From assembly GCA_048213135.1 (NCBI GenBank), contig PS015695.1, positions 56,751-89,545 on the forward strand: a stretch of 32,795 nt of DNA. Reading direction: 5' to 3'. This document shows positions 17,043 to 25,365 of the stretch, piece after piece; the stretch's first letter is position 1; each line of letters starts with the position of its first letter. The position numbers were made by a program, and so were the translations under genes. The notes beneath the pieces are model-generated. The model made no database searches and was not told where the DNA came from. It saw only the letters and a program-made list of their open reading frames with translations. The DNA is from Reclinomonas americana ATCC 50394. Taxonomy: Eukaryota; Jakobida; Jakobea; Jakobida.

Positions 17043-18077
17043 TCATCCGACCCCGCCGGTCCAGGGCGGAGGATCGCTCGCGGGGAAGGAATCGATACCA
17101 GCGCGTTCGACGTCGTCGACCGCCTCGGGTGGGCGTCGATGACGGATGAGTTCGCGATCAGGCGCGTCGGCAGCCGCGATCGCGTCGGCGATCAGCTGCG
17201 AGAGTCCGATCGCGTTGGTCGGGTGACGGACCGAATCGGTGGACACGATCCTGCCGCAAAGCGGCGCCAGGCGCGTATAGGAATCCCCGGCGAAGATGCC
17301 GTGCACGACAGCGACGTCGGGACGTGGGAATCCAAGCGGCGGCAGCTTGCGCGCCGCTTCGATGAGCGTGTTGCCGGAGGAGGCGATGTCGTCGACCAGG
17401 ACGGGCTGCAGCCCGCTCCATGAAGAGAGGTCGGGAAACGCGATCTCGACGTCGCGGTCGCCATGCCGGATCTTGCGCAGCACCGCATGCGGTGCGCCGA
17501 TCTTTGCGGCGATGGCAGACACCCATTGCTCGCTTTCCTCGTCCGGACCGATGATCAGCGGACTGGCAACCGACGCGGCGATCCACTCCGCCAGGAGCGG
17601 CGCCGCATGCAGCGTCAGCGCCGGGATTTCGTAGAGCGCGGACAGCGCCGGATAGCGGTGCAGGTGCGGATCGACGGTGACGAGCCGGTCGAAGCTGGAC
17701 GAGATCAGGCGCGCGAAGGTTCGCGAGGTGATGGCCTCACCCGGCCGGAAACGCCGATCCTGCCTCATATAGGCCAGATAGGGAGCGATCAACGTCACCG
17801 CGGTGGCGCCGAGCGATCGGGCCGCGTCAGCGAGAAAGATGAGCCGGAGAAAGCCTTCATCGGGGCGAGCGAGCGTCGAGACCAGAAGAACCGATTTTGC
17901 TGCGACGTCGCCGGCGAGGCGCACATAGCTCTCGCCATCCGGAAAGTTGCGCGTTTCGATCTCCCCCAGTTCGCCGGCGCCAGCGTTCGCAAGTGCTCGC
18001 GCAAATGCTTCATTGCCGGGGAGAGCAACGATGACGGGAGCCGAAGTCATCTGGGCTGGGGCAGGAGGCATCATCAT
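17043..18077 (-). CDS. Ribose-phosphate pyrophosphokinase (PRPP synthetase) with C-terminal SFPASDPP tail
   Basis: 344 residues. Family motifs: NFPDGES (44-50), the ATP/catalytic segment PYLAYMRQDRRF (99-110), metal-binding DPHLHRY (136-142), and the PRPP loop VLVDDIASSGNT (226-237). It makes PRPP from ribose-5-phosphate and ATP. Compared with the housekeeping Prs (about 310-315 residues) it is divergent and carries a charged C-terminal extension ending SFPASDPPPWTGG. GAAAGA precedes the first of three ATGs at 18077. It is the first gene of the long minus-strand run, and a FNR-like site (18187-18200) with a -10-like TTTATC lies upstream. It may work in the reverse sense on the products of AMP phosphorylase, which is inference. 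Confidence 0.9.
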   Translation of the reverse strand: MMMPPAPAQMTSAPVIVALPGNEAFARALANAGAGELGEIETRNFPDGESYVRLAGDVAAKSVLLVSTLARPDEGFLRLIFLADAARSLGATAVTLIAPYLAYMRQDRRFRPGEAITSRTFARLISSSFDRLVTVDPHLHRYPALSALYEIPALTLHAAPLLAEWIAASVASPLIIGPDEESEQWVSAIAAKIGAPHAVLRKIRHGDRDVEIAFPDLSSWSGLQPVLVDDIASSGNTLIEAARKLPPLGFPRPDVAVVHGIFAGDSYTRLAPLCGRIVSTDSVRHPTNAIGLSQLIADAIAAADAPDRELIRHRRPPEAVDDVERAGIDSFPASDPPPWTGGVG

Positions 18078-18186
18078 TCTTTCGCAGTCTCGTTCCGGCG
18101 TGCAGACGGACGCGCGGTCAGCTCATGATTTCTTGCCCAAAGGCGAAGACAGGTCCCCGATAAAGCCCGCACGGAAGCTCGATTCT

Positions 18187-18200
18187 TTAATCGAGATTAA
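18187..18200 (-). promoter_or_regulatory. FNR/FixK-like operator for the PRPP synthetase-phosphoketolase-phosphorylase operon
   Basis: TTAAT-CGAG-ATTAA is a perfect palindrome of FNR-family form. TTTATC on the minus strand (18164-18159) is 32 bases from its centre, the spacing of a promoter activated from -41.5. The site is 110 bp before PRPP synthetase. The 18078-18493 stretch holds no gene I can support; it is a two-way promoter region. Confidence 0.65.
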
Positions 18201-18306
18201 GTTCTTGCCCTTGGTGTCGGGCCGGTCTGCGCGCTGGAACGGTGTTTCCGGACATGCGCAAAGGGCATGCTCAAGGGCACCGGCCAACAGCTTTCCGGAC
18301 TCAATC

Positions 18307-18320
18307 TTGATCTGAGTTAA
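18307..18320 (+). promoter_or_regulatory. FNR/FixK-like operator for the ftsH-efflux operon
   Basis: TTGAT-CTGA-GTTAA has one perfect half-site and one with a single mismatch. It stands 120 bp from the partner site at 18187-18200 in the same divergent region and 174 bp before the ftsH start. Both sites are followed on the + strand by the same short flank, AAGTTC. The -10 candidate CATTTT (18344-18349 region) is weak. Confidence 0.55.
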
Positions 18321-18493
18321 AGTTCTGGCCCTCCCGGGCGCGCATTTTGGCGACCAAGCAGGCTTCAAGCGCCTTTTAGCAAAGAACCTTGTTGATCCTG
18401 GCGCTCAATAGACGCGGCGATCCATGACGTACCTGGCTGATGACATGAACCGCATTGGCCGTCGCGCGCGCGAGAAGTACGGGAATGCAGCTG

Positions 18494-20368
18494 ATGGAGA
18501 ATGAGAACAAAGCGTCGACAAAGCGGGTCTTCAAGTTCGACATCCTGTACTTTATTGCCGTCTTCTTCGCCGTTCTGCTGATCCGGGATCTGCTTGTCGG
18601 TCAAGGCCACATCAAGGTCATTCCGTACAGCGAATTCCAGAGCCTGATCGAAAAGGACGCCGTCAGCGACCTGGTGGTCGGACCGACGGAGATCACCGGC
18701 GCTTACAAGCCGCCGGTCGAGAAGGACGCGCCCCAGCATTTCTCCACGGCTCGCGTCGAGCCGCAGATCGCCGACCTGCTGACCAAGCGCAATATATCGT
18801 TCTCGGGCAAAGCCGCGCCGGGCCTGTTCGAAAACCTGCTCTCGTGGCTGATGCCGGCGGCGATGTTCGTGTTGATCTGGATGTTTTTGCTGCGGCCAAT
18901 GATGGCCGGACAGCATGGCGGCCTGATGGGCATCGGGCGCAGCCGGGCGAAAGTCTATGGCGAGAGGTCTGTAAAGGTGACCTTCGCCGATGTCGCGGGC
19001 GTCGATGAAGCCAAGCAGGAGCTCGCCGAAGTCGTCGGTTTCCTTAAGGACCCGGCAACCTATGGCCGGCTCGGTGCGCGCATTCCCAAGGGCCTGCTTC
19101 TCGTCGGTCCGCCCGGAACCGGCAAGACGCTGCTGGCGCGTGCCGTCGCCGGGGAATCGGGGGTTCGCTTCTTTTCGATTACCGGTTCCGAATTCGTCGA
19201 GATGTTCGTCGGCGTCGGCGCTTCGCGCGTGCGCGACCTCTTCCAGCAGGCGCGCGAGCAGGCCCCCGCCATCGTCTTCATCGACGAACTCGATGCGCTC
19301 GGTCGCGCCCGCGGCGTCGATATGCCGGGCGGTGGACATGACGAAAAAGAGCAGACGCTCAATCAGCTGCTCGCCGAGATGGACGGCTTCGACCCGAGCA
19401 TCGGCATTGTCGTCCTGGCCGCGACGAACCGGCCAGAGATTCTCGATCCCGCGTTGCTGCGCGCCGGTCGCTTCGATCGCCAGGTTCTGGTCGACCGCCC
19501 CGATCGTCAGGGCCGGATCGACATACTGAACGTGCATCTGAAGAAGATCAGTGTGGCGCCCGAACTCGACGTCGCGGCGGTCGCGGCGCTCACGCCCGGC
19601 TTCACCGGCGCCGATCTCGCCAATCTGGTCAACGAAGCCGCGCTTGTGGCCACGCGCCGCGGCGCGAGCGCCACCGTGCTCGACGATTTCACGCAGGCCG
19701 TGGAACGTATCGTCGCCGGCCTGGAGAAGAAAAGCCGGATTCTCATTCCACGCGAGCGCCAGATCGTCGCCCATCACGAGATGGGACATGCGCTCGTCGC
19801 CATGGCGCTTCCCCAGAGCGACGTGGTGCAGAAGGTCTCGATCATCCCGCGCGGCATTGCTGCGCTCGGCTACACGCTCCAGCGGCCGACCGAGGATCGC
19901 TTCCTGATGAGCCAATCCGAACTGCAAGATCGCATGGCGGTGCTGCTTGGCGGTCGGGCCGCCGAAAGCCTGGTGTTCGAGGAGATTTCGACAGGCGCGG
20001 CGGACGATCTCGTCAAGGCGACGGACATCGCACGCAACATGGTGGTCCGGTTCGGCATGTCGAAGGAGCTGGGACAGGTCGCTTATGAACCGGAGACCGG
20101 CAGCTTCCTCGTCGGACAGACCCCGGTCTGGCGGCCGCGCACCTATAGTGATGAGACGGCCGAGGCCATCGATCACATGGTGAAAGACCTGATCGACCGC
20201 GCCTTCCAAAAGGCACGCGCGATCCTCGAGCGCAACCGCTCCGTGCTGGATAGCAGCGCGCGCGAACTCCTCGCGCGCGAAACGCTGGGGCCTGATGAGC
20301 TGGCCAAGCTGACCGCCGGTCTCTCGCGCGAGGCGTCGGGCCGGCCGGGGCTCGCTCTCGTCGAATGA
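18494..20368 (+). CDS. ftsH: ATP-dependent membrane zinc metalloprotease FtsH (second-type paralogue)
   Basis: 624 residues from ATG 18494. Two membrane helices (about 15-33 and 113-134) flank a periplasmic domain. The AAA module has Walker A GPPGTGKT (205-212), Walker B VFIDELDA (261-268) and the second region of homology [19 protein letters not shown] (311-329). The protease zinc motif is HEMGH (428-432); most FtsH have HEAGH, so the third position is changed but the ligands and Glu are kept. FtsH degrades membrane and regulatory proteins. GGGA is 9 bases before this start; ATG 18485 and a GTG at 18455 are alternatives. It heads an operon with an export system and has a FNR-like operator, suggesting a stress-specific copy beside a housekeeping ftsH elsewhere. 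Confidence 0.94.
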   Translation: MENENKASTKRVFKFDILYFIAVFFAVLLIRDLLVGQGHIKVIPYSEFQSLIEKDAVSDLVVGPTEITGAYKPPVEKDAPQHFSTARVEPQIADLLTKRNISFSGKAAPGLFENLLSWLMPAAMFVLIWMFLLRPMMAGQHGGLMGIGRSRAKVYGERSVKVTFADVAGVDEAKQELAEVVGFLKDPATYGRLGARIPKGLLLVGPPGTGKTLLARAVAGESGVRFFSITGSEFVEMFVGVGASRVRDLFQQAREQAPAIVFIDELDALGRARGVDMPGGGHDEKEQTLNQLLAEMDGFDPSIGIVVLAATNRPEILDPALLRAGRFDRQVLVDRPDRQGRIDILNVHLKKISVAPELDVAAVAALTPGFTGADLANLVNEAALVATRRGASATVLDDFTQAVERIVAGLEKKSRILIPRERQIVAHHEMGHALVAMALPQSDVVQKVSIIPRGIAALGYTLQRPTEDRFLMSQSELQDRMAVLLGGRAAESLVFEEISTGAADDLVKATDIARNMVVRFGMSKELGQVAYEPETGSFLVGQTPVWRPRTYSDETAEAIDHMVKDLIDRAFQKARAILERNRSVLDSSARELLARETLGPDELAKLTAGLSREASGRPGLALVE

Positions 20369-20429
20369 TGCGGATCAAACGCTGTCGGCTCCCTGCCGAG
20401 CCGGCGCATGCTGTTCAAGGGACCATAAA

Positions 20430-21416
20430 GTGCGCAGATCGCCTCTTGTCGTCATCGCCGTCTTGGTCGCAACCGCCGCGGCCGGCGGCTATGTCTATTG
20501 GCTCGGTACGCAGAACCGGGTTCCGGCAGGCCTGGCGCGAGTGAATGGAAGGATCGAGGTCGAGCGGGTCGACATCACCAGCAAATATGCCGGGCGACTG
20601 GCTGAAGTCCTGGTCAACGAGGGCGCGAACGTCAACAAGGGCGACGTGCTTGCCCGGCTCGATACGAGCGAGATCCAGGCCCAGTTGACGGCCGCGCGCG
20701 CCGCCGTCCATCGCAGCCATCAGAGCGTCGCCAGCGCGCAAGCGAGTGTTGCCCTGCGCGAGGCTGAACTCAATCTTGCGCAAGTCGAACTCCAGCGTGT
20801 CGTCGACCTCATGCGAACGAACACTTCGACCCAGGCCGAGCTCGATCGCCGCACGGCGCAACGCGACATTTCAAGAGCGTCTCTGCAGACCGCTAAAGCC
20901 GCGGTCGAGGACGCCAAGGCCTCGGTGGAGGTTGCCGAGGCGCAGGTCAGCCAGATCGAAGCCGCCATTGCCGACATGACGTTGAAGGCCCCGGTATCAG
21001 GCCGCGTCGAGTACCGTCTCGCCCGAACCGGCGAGGTCGTCGGCGCCGGGGGGCGCATATTGACGGTCTTCGACCTCTCGGACGCCCATATGACGATCTA
21101 TCTTCCGACGGCCTCGGCCGGTCGTGTGGCGGTTGGCGCGCACGCGCGCCTCGTGCTGGACGGCCCGGGCGGCTACGTCTTGCCGGCGATCGTGTCGTTC
21201 GTTTCGGCCGACGCGCAGTTCACACCGAAATTCGTCGAGACGGCGAATGAGCGCGAGAAGCTGATGTATCGCGTCAAGCTGCATCTCGACCCGGCGCTGG
21301 TCGCCTCCGAGCGGGGCTATGTCAAGGCGGGGATGACCGGCAACGCCTATGTTCCGGTGACCCCAGACGCGCTTTGGCCAACCGAACTTGCGCCGAGGCT
21401 GCCCGATGAAGGCTGA
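20430..21416 (+). CDS. HlyD-family periplasmic adaptor (YhiI-like)
   Basis: 328 residues from a GTG with AAGGGA about 7 bases upstream. One N-terminal membrane anchor (about residues 6-26) is followed by a biotinyl-lipoyl half (GRIEVERVDITSKYAGRL), a long alpha-helical hairpin rich in Ala, Gln and Glu (about 75-175), then the second lipoyl half (LKAPVSGRVEYRLARTGEVV) and a beta-barrel. This adaptor links an inner-membrane ABC transporter to an outer-membrane channel. It lies 61 bp after ftsH and overlaps the next gene by 11 bp, in the order seen in yhiI-rbbA-yhhJ of enterobacteria. The exported substrate is unknown. Confidence 0.92.
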   Translation: MRRSPLVVIAVLVATAAAGGYVYWLGTQNRVPAGLARVNGRIEVERVDITSKYAGRLAEVLVNEGANVNKGDVLARLDTSEIQAQLTAARAAVHRSHQSVASAQASVALREAELNLAQVELQRVVDLMRTNTSTQAELDRRTAQRDISRASLQTAKAAVEDAKASVEVAEAQVSQIEAAIADMTLKAPVSGRVEYRLARTGEVVGAGGRILTVFDLSDAHMTIYLPTASAGRVAVGAHARLVLDGPGGYVLPAIVSFVSADAQFTPKFVETANEREKLMYRVKLHLDPALVASERGYVKAGMTGNAYVPVTPDALWPTELAPRLPDEG

Positions 21417-24174
21417 GCCCGCCACAGCCGTCAGCCTGTCGGGCGTCCAACATGCCTATGGGAAGGTGATCGCTCTTCGCAGTCTGGCTCTGACCATTCC
21501 GCGAGGGTGCAAGCTCGCCATCGTCGGCCCGGACGGGGTCGGCAAGTCGACCTTGCTCGGCTTGATCGCGGGGGTTCGCCGCATTCAGCGCGGTTCGGTC
21601 AATGTGCTGGGCGGCGACATGGCTTCGGCGGCGCACCGCCGCGAGGCCGCGCCCCGCATCGCCTATATGCCGCAAGGGCTCGGACGCAATCTCTACCCGA
21701 CCTTGTCGGTCTACGAGAACATCGACTTCTTCTCCCGGCTGTACAGCCAGCCGGACGATAGTCGGCGTCGGCGCATCGACGAGCTCATGCGGGTCACCGG
21801 GCTGTTTCCGTTCGCCGATCGCCCGGCGGGAAAGCTCTCCGGCGGGATGAAGCAGAAGCTCGGGCTGTGTTGCGCGCTGGTTCATGATCCCGATCTCCTC
21901 ATTCTGGACGAACCGACGACCGGCATCGACCCGTTGTCGCGCCGCCAGTTCTGGACGTTGATCGGACGTATCCAGGCCGAGAGGCCGACCATGACGGTGA
22001 TCGTGGCGACCGCGTACATGGAGGAGGCTGGCGCCTTTGATCGCATCGTGGCAATCGACGATGGCGCGATCATTGCGGACGGGAGCCAGGCAGAACTGCT
22101 TGCGCGCGCCGGCGCCACCACTCTCGAACAGGCCTATATCGAGCTACAGCGTCCGGAACGGCGCGGGGCGCGCGCGGCGCCGTCCGTGCCGCGTCTCGAA
22201 CCCGACGGCGGACCGCCGGCCATCGTGGCCGAAGGCCTGACCATGCGCTTCGGCGATTTCACCGCGGTCGATCATGTCAGCTTTCGCATCGAGCGCGGCG
22301 AGATTTTCGGCTTCCTCGGCTCCAATGGCTGCGGCAAGACGACGACGATGAAGATGTTGACCGGGCTGCTTCCGGCGACCGAAGGTCATGCCGAGCTCCT
22401 GGGCAAGGCGGTCGATGCGCGCGACATCTCGACGAGGACGCGGATCGGCTACGTCTCGCAGTCTTTTTCGCTTTACGAAGAGCTGACCGTGCGCGGCAAT
22501 CTCGAGCTGCACGGACGACTGTGCGGCATCGGCGGCAAGGGGCTGCGTGAGCGGGTGGATGAGGCCTTGTCACGCTTCGAGCTCGGCAAGGTCGCCGAGA
22601 CGCTGCCGGACGCCTTGCCCTTGGGCATGCGCCAACGCCTTCAGCTGGCGGCGGCATGCCTGCACCGGCCGGACGTCCTGATCCTGGACGAGCCCACCTC
22701 GGGCGTCGATCCGGCGGCTCGCGACCGCTTCTGGAGCCTTCTGCTCGAGATGTCGCGCCGCGACGGGGTGACGATCTTCATCTCGACGCATTTCATGAAC
22801 GAGGCCGAGCGCTGCGACCGCGTCTCTCTCATGCATGCGGGCCGCGTGCTGGCGGTCGGCGCGCCACGCGAGCTCCAGGCCGCACGTGAGGCCGCAAGCC
22901 TCGAGGATGCCTTCGTCGCCTATTTGGAAGATGCGGCGGGTACGGGTGTTGGCGAGCCGTCCGTGACTGATGAAGCGGTTGGCGTGATCGAGCCGACCTC
23001 AGTGAGGCTGAACGACAATGCCGAGGTGGCGCAAACGCCGCGCCTTGCTTCGATGAAGCGGATCTGGACGTTTGCACGCCGGGAGGCGCTCGAGCTCAGC
23101 CGGGATCGCATCCGGCTGGCCTTCGCGCTGATCGGTCCGCTGCTGCTGATGGCGGCGTTCGGCTACGGGATATCGTTTGATATCGAAGGTTTGCGCTACG
23201 CGGCGCTCGACCGTGACCAATCTTTGGAAAGCCGGGCGTTTCTCGACCAGTTCTCGAACTCGCGGTACTTCGTCGAGCAGGCACGTCTAAACGACGATGT
23301 CGACATCGACCGGCGACTGCGCGCCGGCGAGCTGAAATTCGCCATCGACGTCCCACCCGGCTTCGGCCGCGAGCTTTTACAGGGCCACAGGCCCGAGGTC
23401 GGCTTCTGGCTCGACGGCGGCAATACCTTCCCCGCCGAGACCGCGCGCGCCTACATTCTTGGAACGCTTCAGACCTACGCCGGCGAGCTGGCGCGCGCCG
23501 CCAATCGCGCCAACGGACTGCCAGCCGAGACGCTGCGGGTCGAGCCGCGCTTTCGTTACAATCAGGATTTCCGTTCCGTCGTCGCGATCACGCCGGGATC
23601 GATCATGCTGCTGCTGATCATCTTCCCGGCGATGCTGACCGCCCTCGGCGTCGTGCGGGAGAAGGAGATGGGGTCGATCGCGAATGTCTATGCTTCGCCG
23701 GCGACGGTCGGCGAGTATCTGCTCGGAAAACAGCTCCCCTATGTTGTGATCGGCGTCCTGAGCTATCTCAGCCTGCTGGCTTTCGCCGGTGGCGTACTGG
23801 GCGTGGTGCCGAAGGGCTCGCTGCTGGCGCTCTCGCTCGCAGCCCTGATCTATGTCTACGCCGCGACGGCATTCGGGCTTCTCGTGTCCGCCTTCGTCTC
23901 GACCCAGGTCGCCGCGATCTTCGGCACCGCGATCCTGACGGCGATGACCGCAGCGCATTATTCGGGCTTCCTGATCCCGGCCTCCTCGCTCGAGGGGCCG
24001 GGCCGCATCATGGGCCTGTCCTTCCCGCCGCTTTGGTTTCAGACCATCAGCCTTGGCGTGTTCGCCAAGGGCCTCGACACGCCAGCGTTCGCCCGCGAGC
24101 TTCTGATGCTGGCGGGGTTCGCGCTTGGTTTCCTGCTGCTAGCACGTCTTTTGATCCGCAAGCAGGGGACGTAG
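21406..24174 (+). CDS. RbbA/YhiH-like ABC transporter: two ATPase domains fused to an ABC-2 permease
   Basis: 922 residues. The first ATPase has Walker A GPDGVGKST (41-49), signature LSGGM (144-148) and Walker B LLILDEP (164-170). The second has Walker A GSNGCGKTT (305-313), Walker B VLILDEP, and a signature degenerated to LPLGMRQRL. From about 560 an ABC-2 type permease follows: one helix, a large extracytoplasmic loop, then five helices. E. coli RbbA has the same domain order and the same odd second signature. RbbA has been linked to ribosomes, but next to an HlyD adaptor and a second permease it most likely drives export. ATG 21406 was chosen for GAGG 9 bases upstream; it lies inside the adaptor's 3' end. 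Confidence 0.92.
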   Translation: MKAEPATAVSLSGVQHAYGKVIALRSLALTIPRGCKLAIVGPDGVGKSTLLGLIAGVRRIQRGSVNVLGGDMASAAHRREAAPRIAYMPQGLGRNLYPTLSVYENIDFFSRLYSQPDDSRRRRIDELMRVTGLFPFADRPAGKLSGGMKQKLGLCCALVHDPDLLILDEPTTGIDPLSRRQFWTLIGRIQAERPTMTVIVATAYMEEAGAFDRIVAIDDGAIIADGSQAELLARAGATTLEQAYIELQRPERRGARAAPSVPRLEPDGGPPAIVAEGLTMRFGDFTAVDHVSFRIERGEIFGFLGSNGCGKTTTMKMLTGLLPATEGHAELLGKAVDARDISTRTRIGYVSQSFSLYEELTVRGNLELHGRLCGIGGKGLRERVDEALSRFELGKVAETLPDALPLGMRQRLQLAAACLHRPDVLILDEPTSGVDPAARDRFWSLLLEMSRRDGVTIFISTHFMNEAERCDRVSLMHAGRVLAVGAPRELQAAREAASLEDAFVAYLEDAAGTGVGEPSVTDEAVGVIEPTSVRLNDNAEVAQTPRLASMKRIWTFARREALELSRDRIRLAFALIGPLLLMAAFGYGISFDIEGLRYAALDRDQSLESRAFLDQFSNSRYFVEQARLNDDVDIDRRLRAGELKFAIDVPPGFGRELLQGHRPEVGFWLDGGNTFPAETARAYILGTLQTYAGELARAANRANGLPAETLRVEPRFRYNQDFRSVVAITPGSIMLLLIIFPAMLTALGVVREKEMGSIANVYASPATVGEYLLGKQLPYVVIGVLSYLSLLAFAGGVLGVVPKGSLLALSLAALIYVYAATAFGLLVSAFVSTQVAAIFGTAILTAMTAAHYSGFLIPASSLEGPGRIMGLSFPPLWFQTISLGVFAKGLDTPAFARELLMLAGFALGFLLLARLLIRKQGT

Positions 24175-24176
24175 CG

Positions 24177-25304
24177 ATGCGGCGCTGGATCGCAAATGCC
24201 TTCCGTCTCGGCGTCAAGGAATTCGCCAGTCTGTCGCGCGATGTCGTGATGGTGGTGCTCATCGGCTACGTCTTCACCTTCGCTGTCTATTCCGAAGCGA
24301 CAGCCATGCGAACCGACGTCAACGACGCCAAGGTGGCCGTCATCGACGGCGATCGCTCGACCCTCTCGGGCCGGATCAAGGACGCGCTGCGGCCTCCCTA
24401 TTTTCGGCCGGCGATCGAGATTGACCGCTCGAGCCTCGACGGCTTGATGGACAAGGGCGCCTTCACGTTCGTTCTCGACATTCCGCATGGTCTGGAAGCC
24501 GATTTTCTCGCCGGCCGCAACCCGACTGTTCAGGTCAATGTCGATGCCACCAGCATCTCACAGGCCGGCGTCGGCACCGCCTATATCCAGGAGATCGTCG
24601 CGCAGGAGACAACACGCTTCCTCAAGCAGGCCCCCGTCGAGACGCTCGCCCCGGTCAACCCGGTGATCCGCGCGATGTTCAACCCGAACCTCGAAGCCAT
24701 CAGCTTCACGGCCAGCATGGGCGTCATCAACAATGTCACCATCCTCGCCATCATTCTGGTCGGTGCCGCGGTGATGCGGGAACGGGAGCATGGCACAATC
24801 GAGCATCTTCTGGTTATGCCGGTGAGCGCCAGTGAGATCATCGCCGGCAAGATCTGGGCAAACGGGCTGGTCATATTGCTGGCAGCCGCGTTCTCGCTTC
24901 ACGTCGTGGTCGAGGTTGTCCTGCGCACACAGATCGTCGGCTCGATCGAGCTGTTTCTTGCCGGAACGGCCATCTATCTCTTCGCTGTGACGTCGCTCGG
25001 CATCCTCCTCGCCACCGTCGCGAACTCCATGCCGCAATTCGCGCTGCTCTCCATCCCGGTCTTCGTGCTCATGTTCCTGCTGTCCGGCTCCTTCACGCCG
25101 TTCGAGAGCATGCCGCGCGCGCTCCAGGCGATCATGGACCTGTCACCATCGACGCATTTCGTGCGCTTCGCTCAAGCCGTACTTTACCGCGGTGCTGGCG
25201 GTGATGTCGTCTGGCGCGATCTTCTGGTCATGGCAGGGCTCGGCGCGGGGTTCGTGTCGGTTGCTCTTTACCGCTTCAAAGCCATGCTCGCGCGCCCGTC
25301 GTGA
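24177..25304 (+). CDS. ABC-2 type permease (YhhJ-like)
   Basis: 375 residues from ATG 24177, 2 bp after the RbbA-like stop, with AGGGGA 7 bases upstream. Architecture: one helix near residues 20-38, an extracytoplasmic domain (about 40-175), then five helices including the VMREREHGTIEHLLVMPVS loop typical of ABC-2 permeases. It should pair with the fused permease of the previous gene to form the heterodimeric channel. It ends the operon; a hairpin at 25311-25340 follows. Confidence 0.93.
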   Translation: MRRWIANAFRLGVKEFASLSRDVVMVVLIGYVFTFAVYSEATAMRTDVNDAKVAVIDGDRSTLSGRIKDALRPPYFRPAIEIDRSSLDGLMDKGAFTFVLDIPHGLEADFLAGRNPTVQVNVDATSISQAGVGTAYIQEIVAQETTRFLKQAPVETLAPVNPVIRAMFNPNLEAISFTASMGVINNVTILAIILVGAAVMREREHGTIEHLLVMPVSASEIIAGKIWANGLVILLAAAFSLHVVVEVVLRTQIVGSIELFLAGTAIYLFAVTSLGILLATVANSMPQFALLSIPVFVLMFLLSGSFTPFESMPRALQAIMDLSPSTHFVRFAQAVLYRGAGGDVVWRDLLVMAGLGAGFVSVALYRFKAMLARPS

Positions 25305-25310
25305 CGATCG

Positions 25311-25340
25311 GCCTCGAGGGTGCGACGCGCGGGTCGAGGC
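25311..25340. terminator. Possible bidirectional terminator between the permease and MFS genes
   Basis: GCCTCGA and TCGAGGC can pair across a 16-base G+C-rich loop, in the 61-bp space between two convergent genes. There is no T run; the assignment rests on the stem and its place. Confidence 0.4.
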
Positions 25341-25365
25341 TTGTCCGCATGGGACTCGACGGCAG

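Noticed and set aside
18123-18368. An 81-codon minus-strand frame in the divergent promoter region
   Set aside because: It covers both FNR-like sites and has no good ribosome binding site or family features.
18365-20209. A 614-codon open frame antisense to ftsH
   Set aside because: The plus strand encodes a complete FtsH with all motifs; the antisense frame has low-complexity, Arg/His/Asp-rich sequence with no domain. It is a G+C-rich mirror frame.
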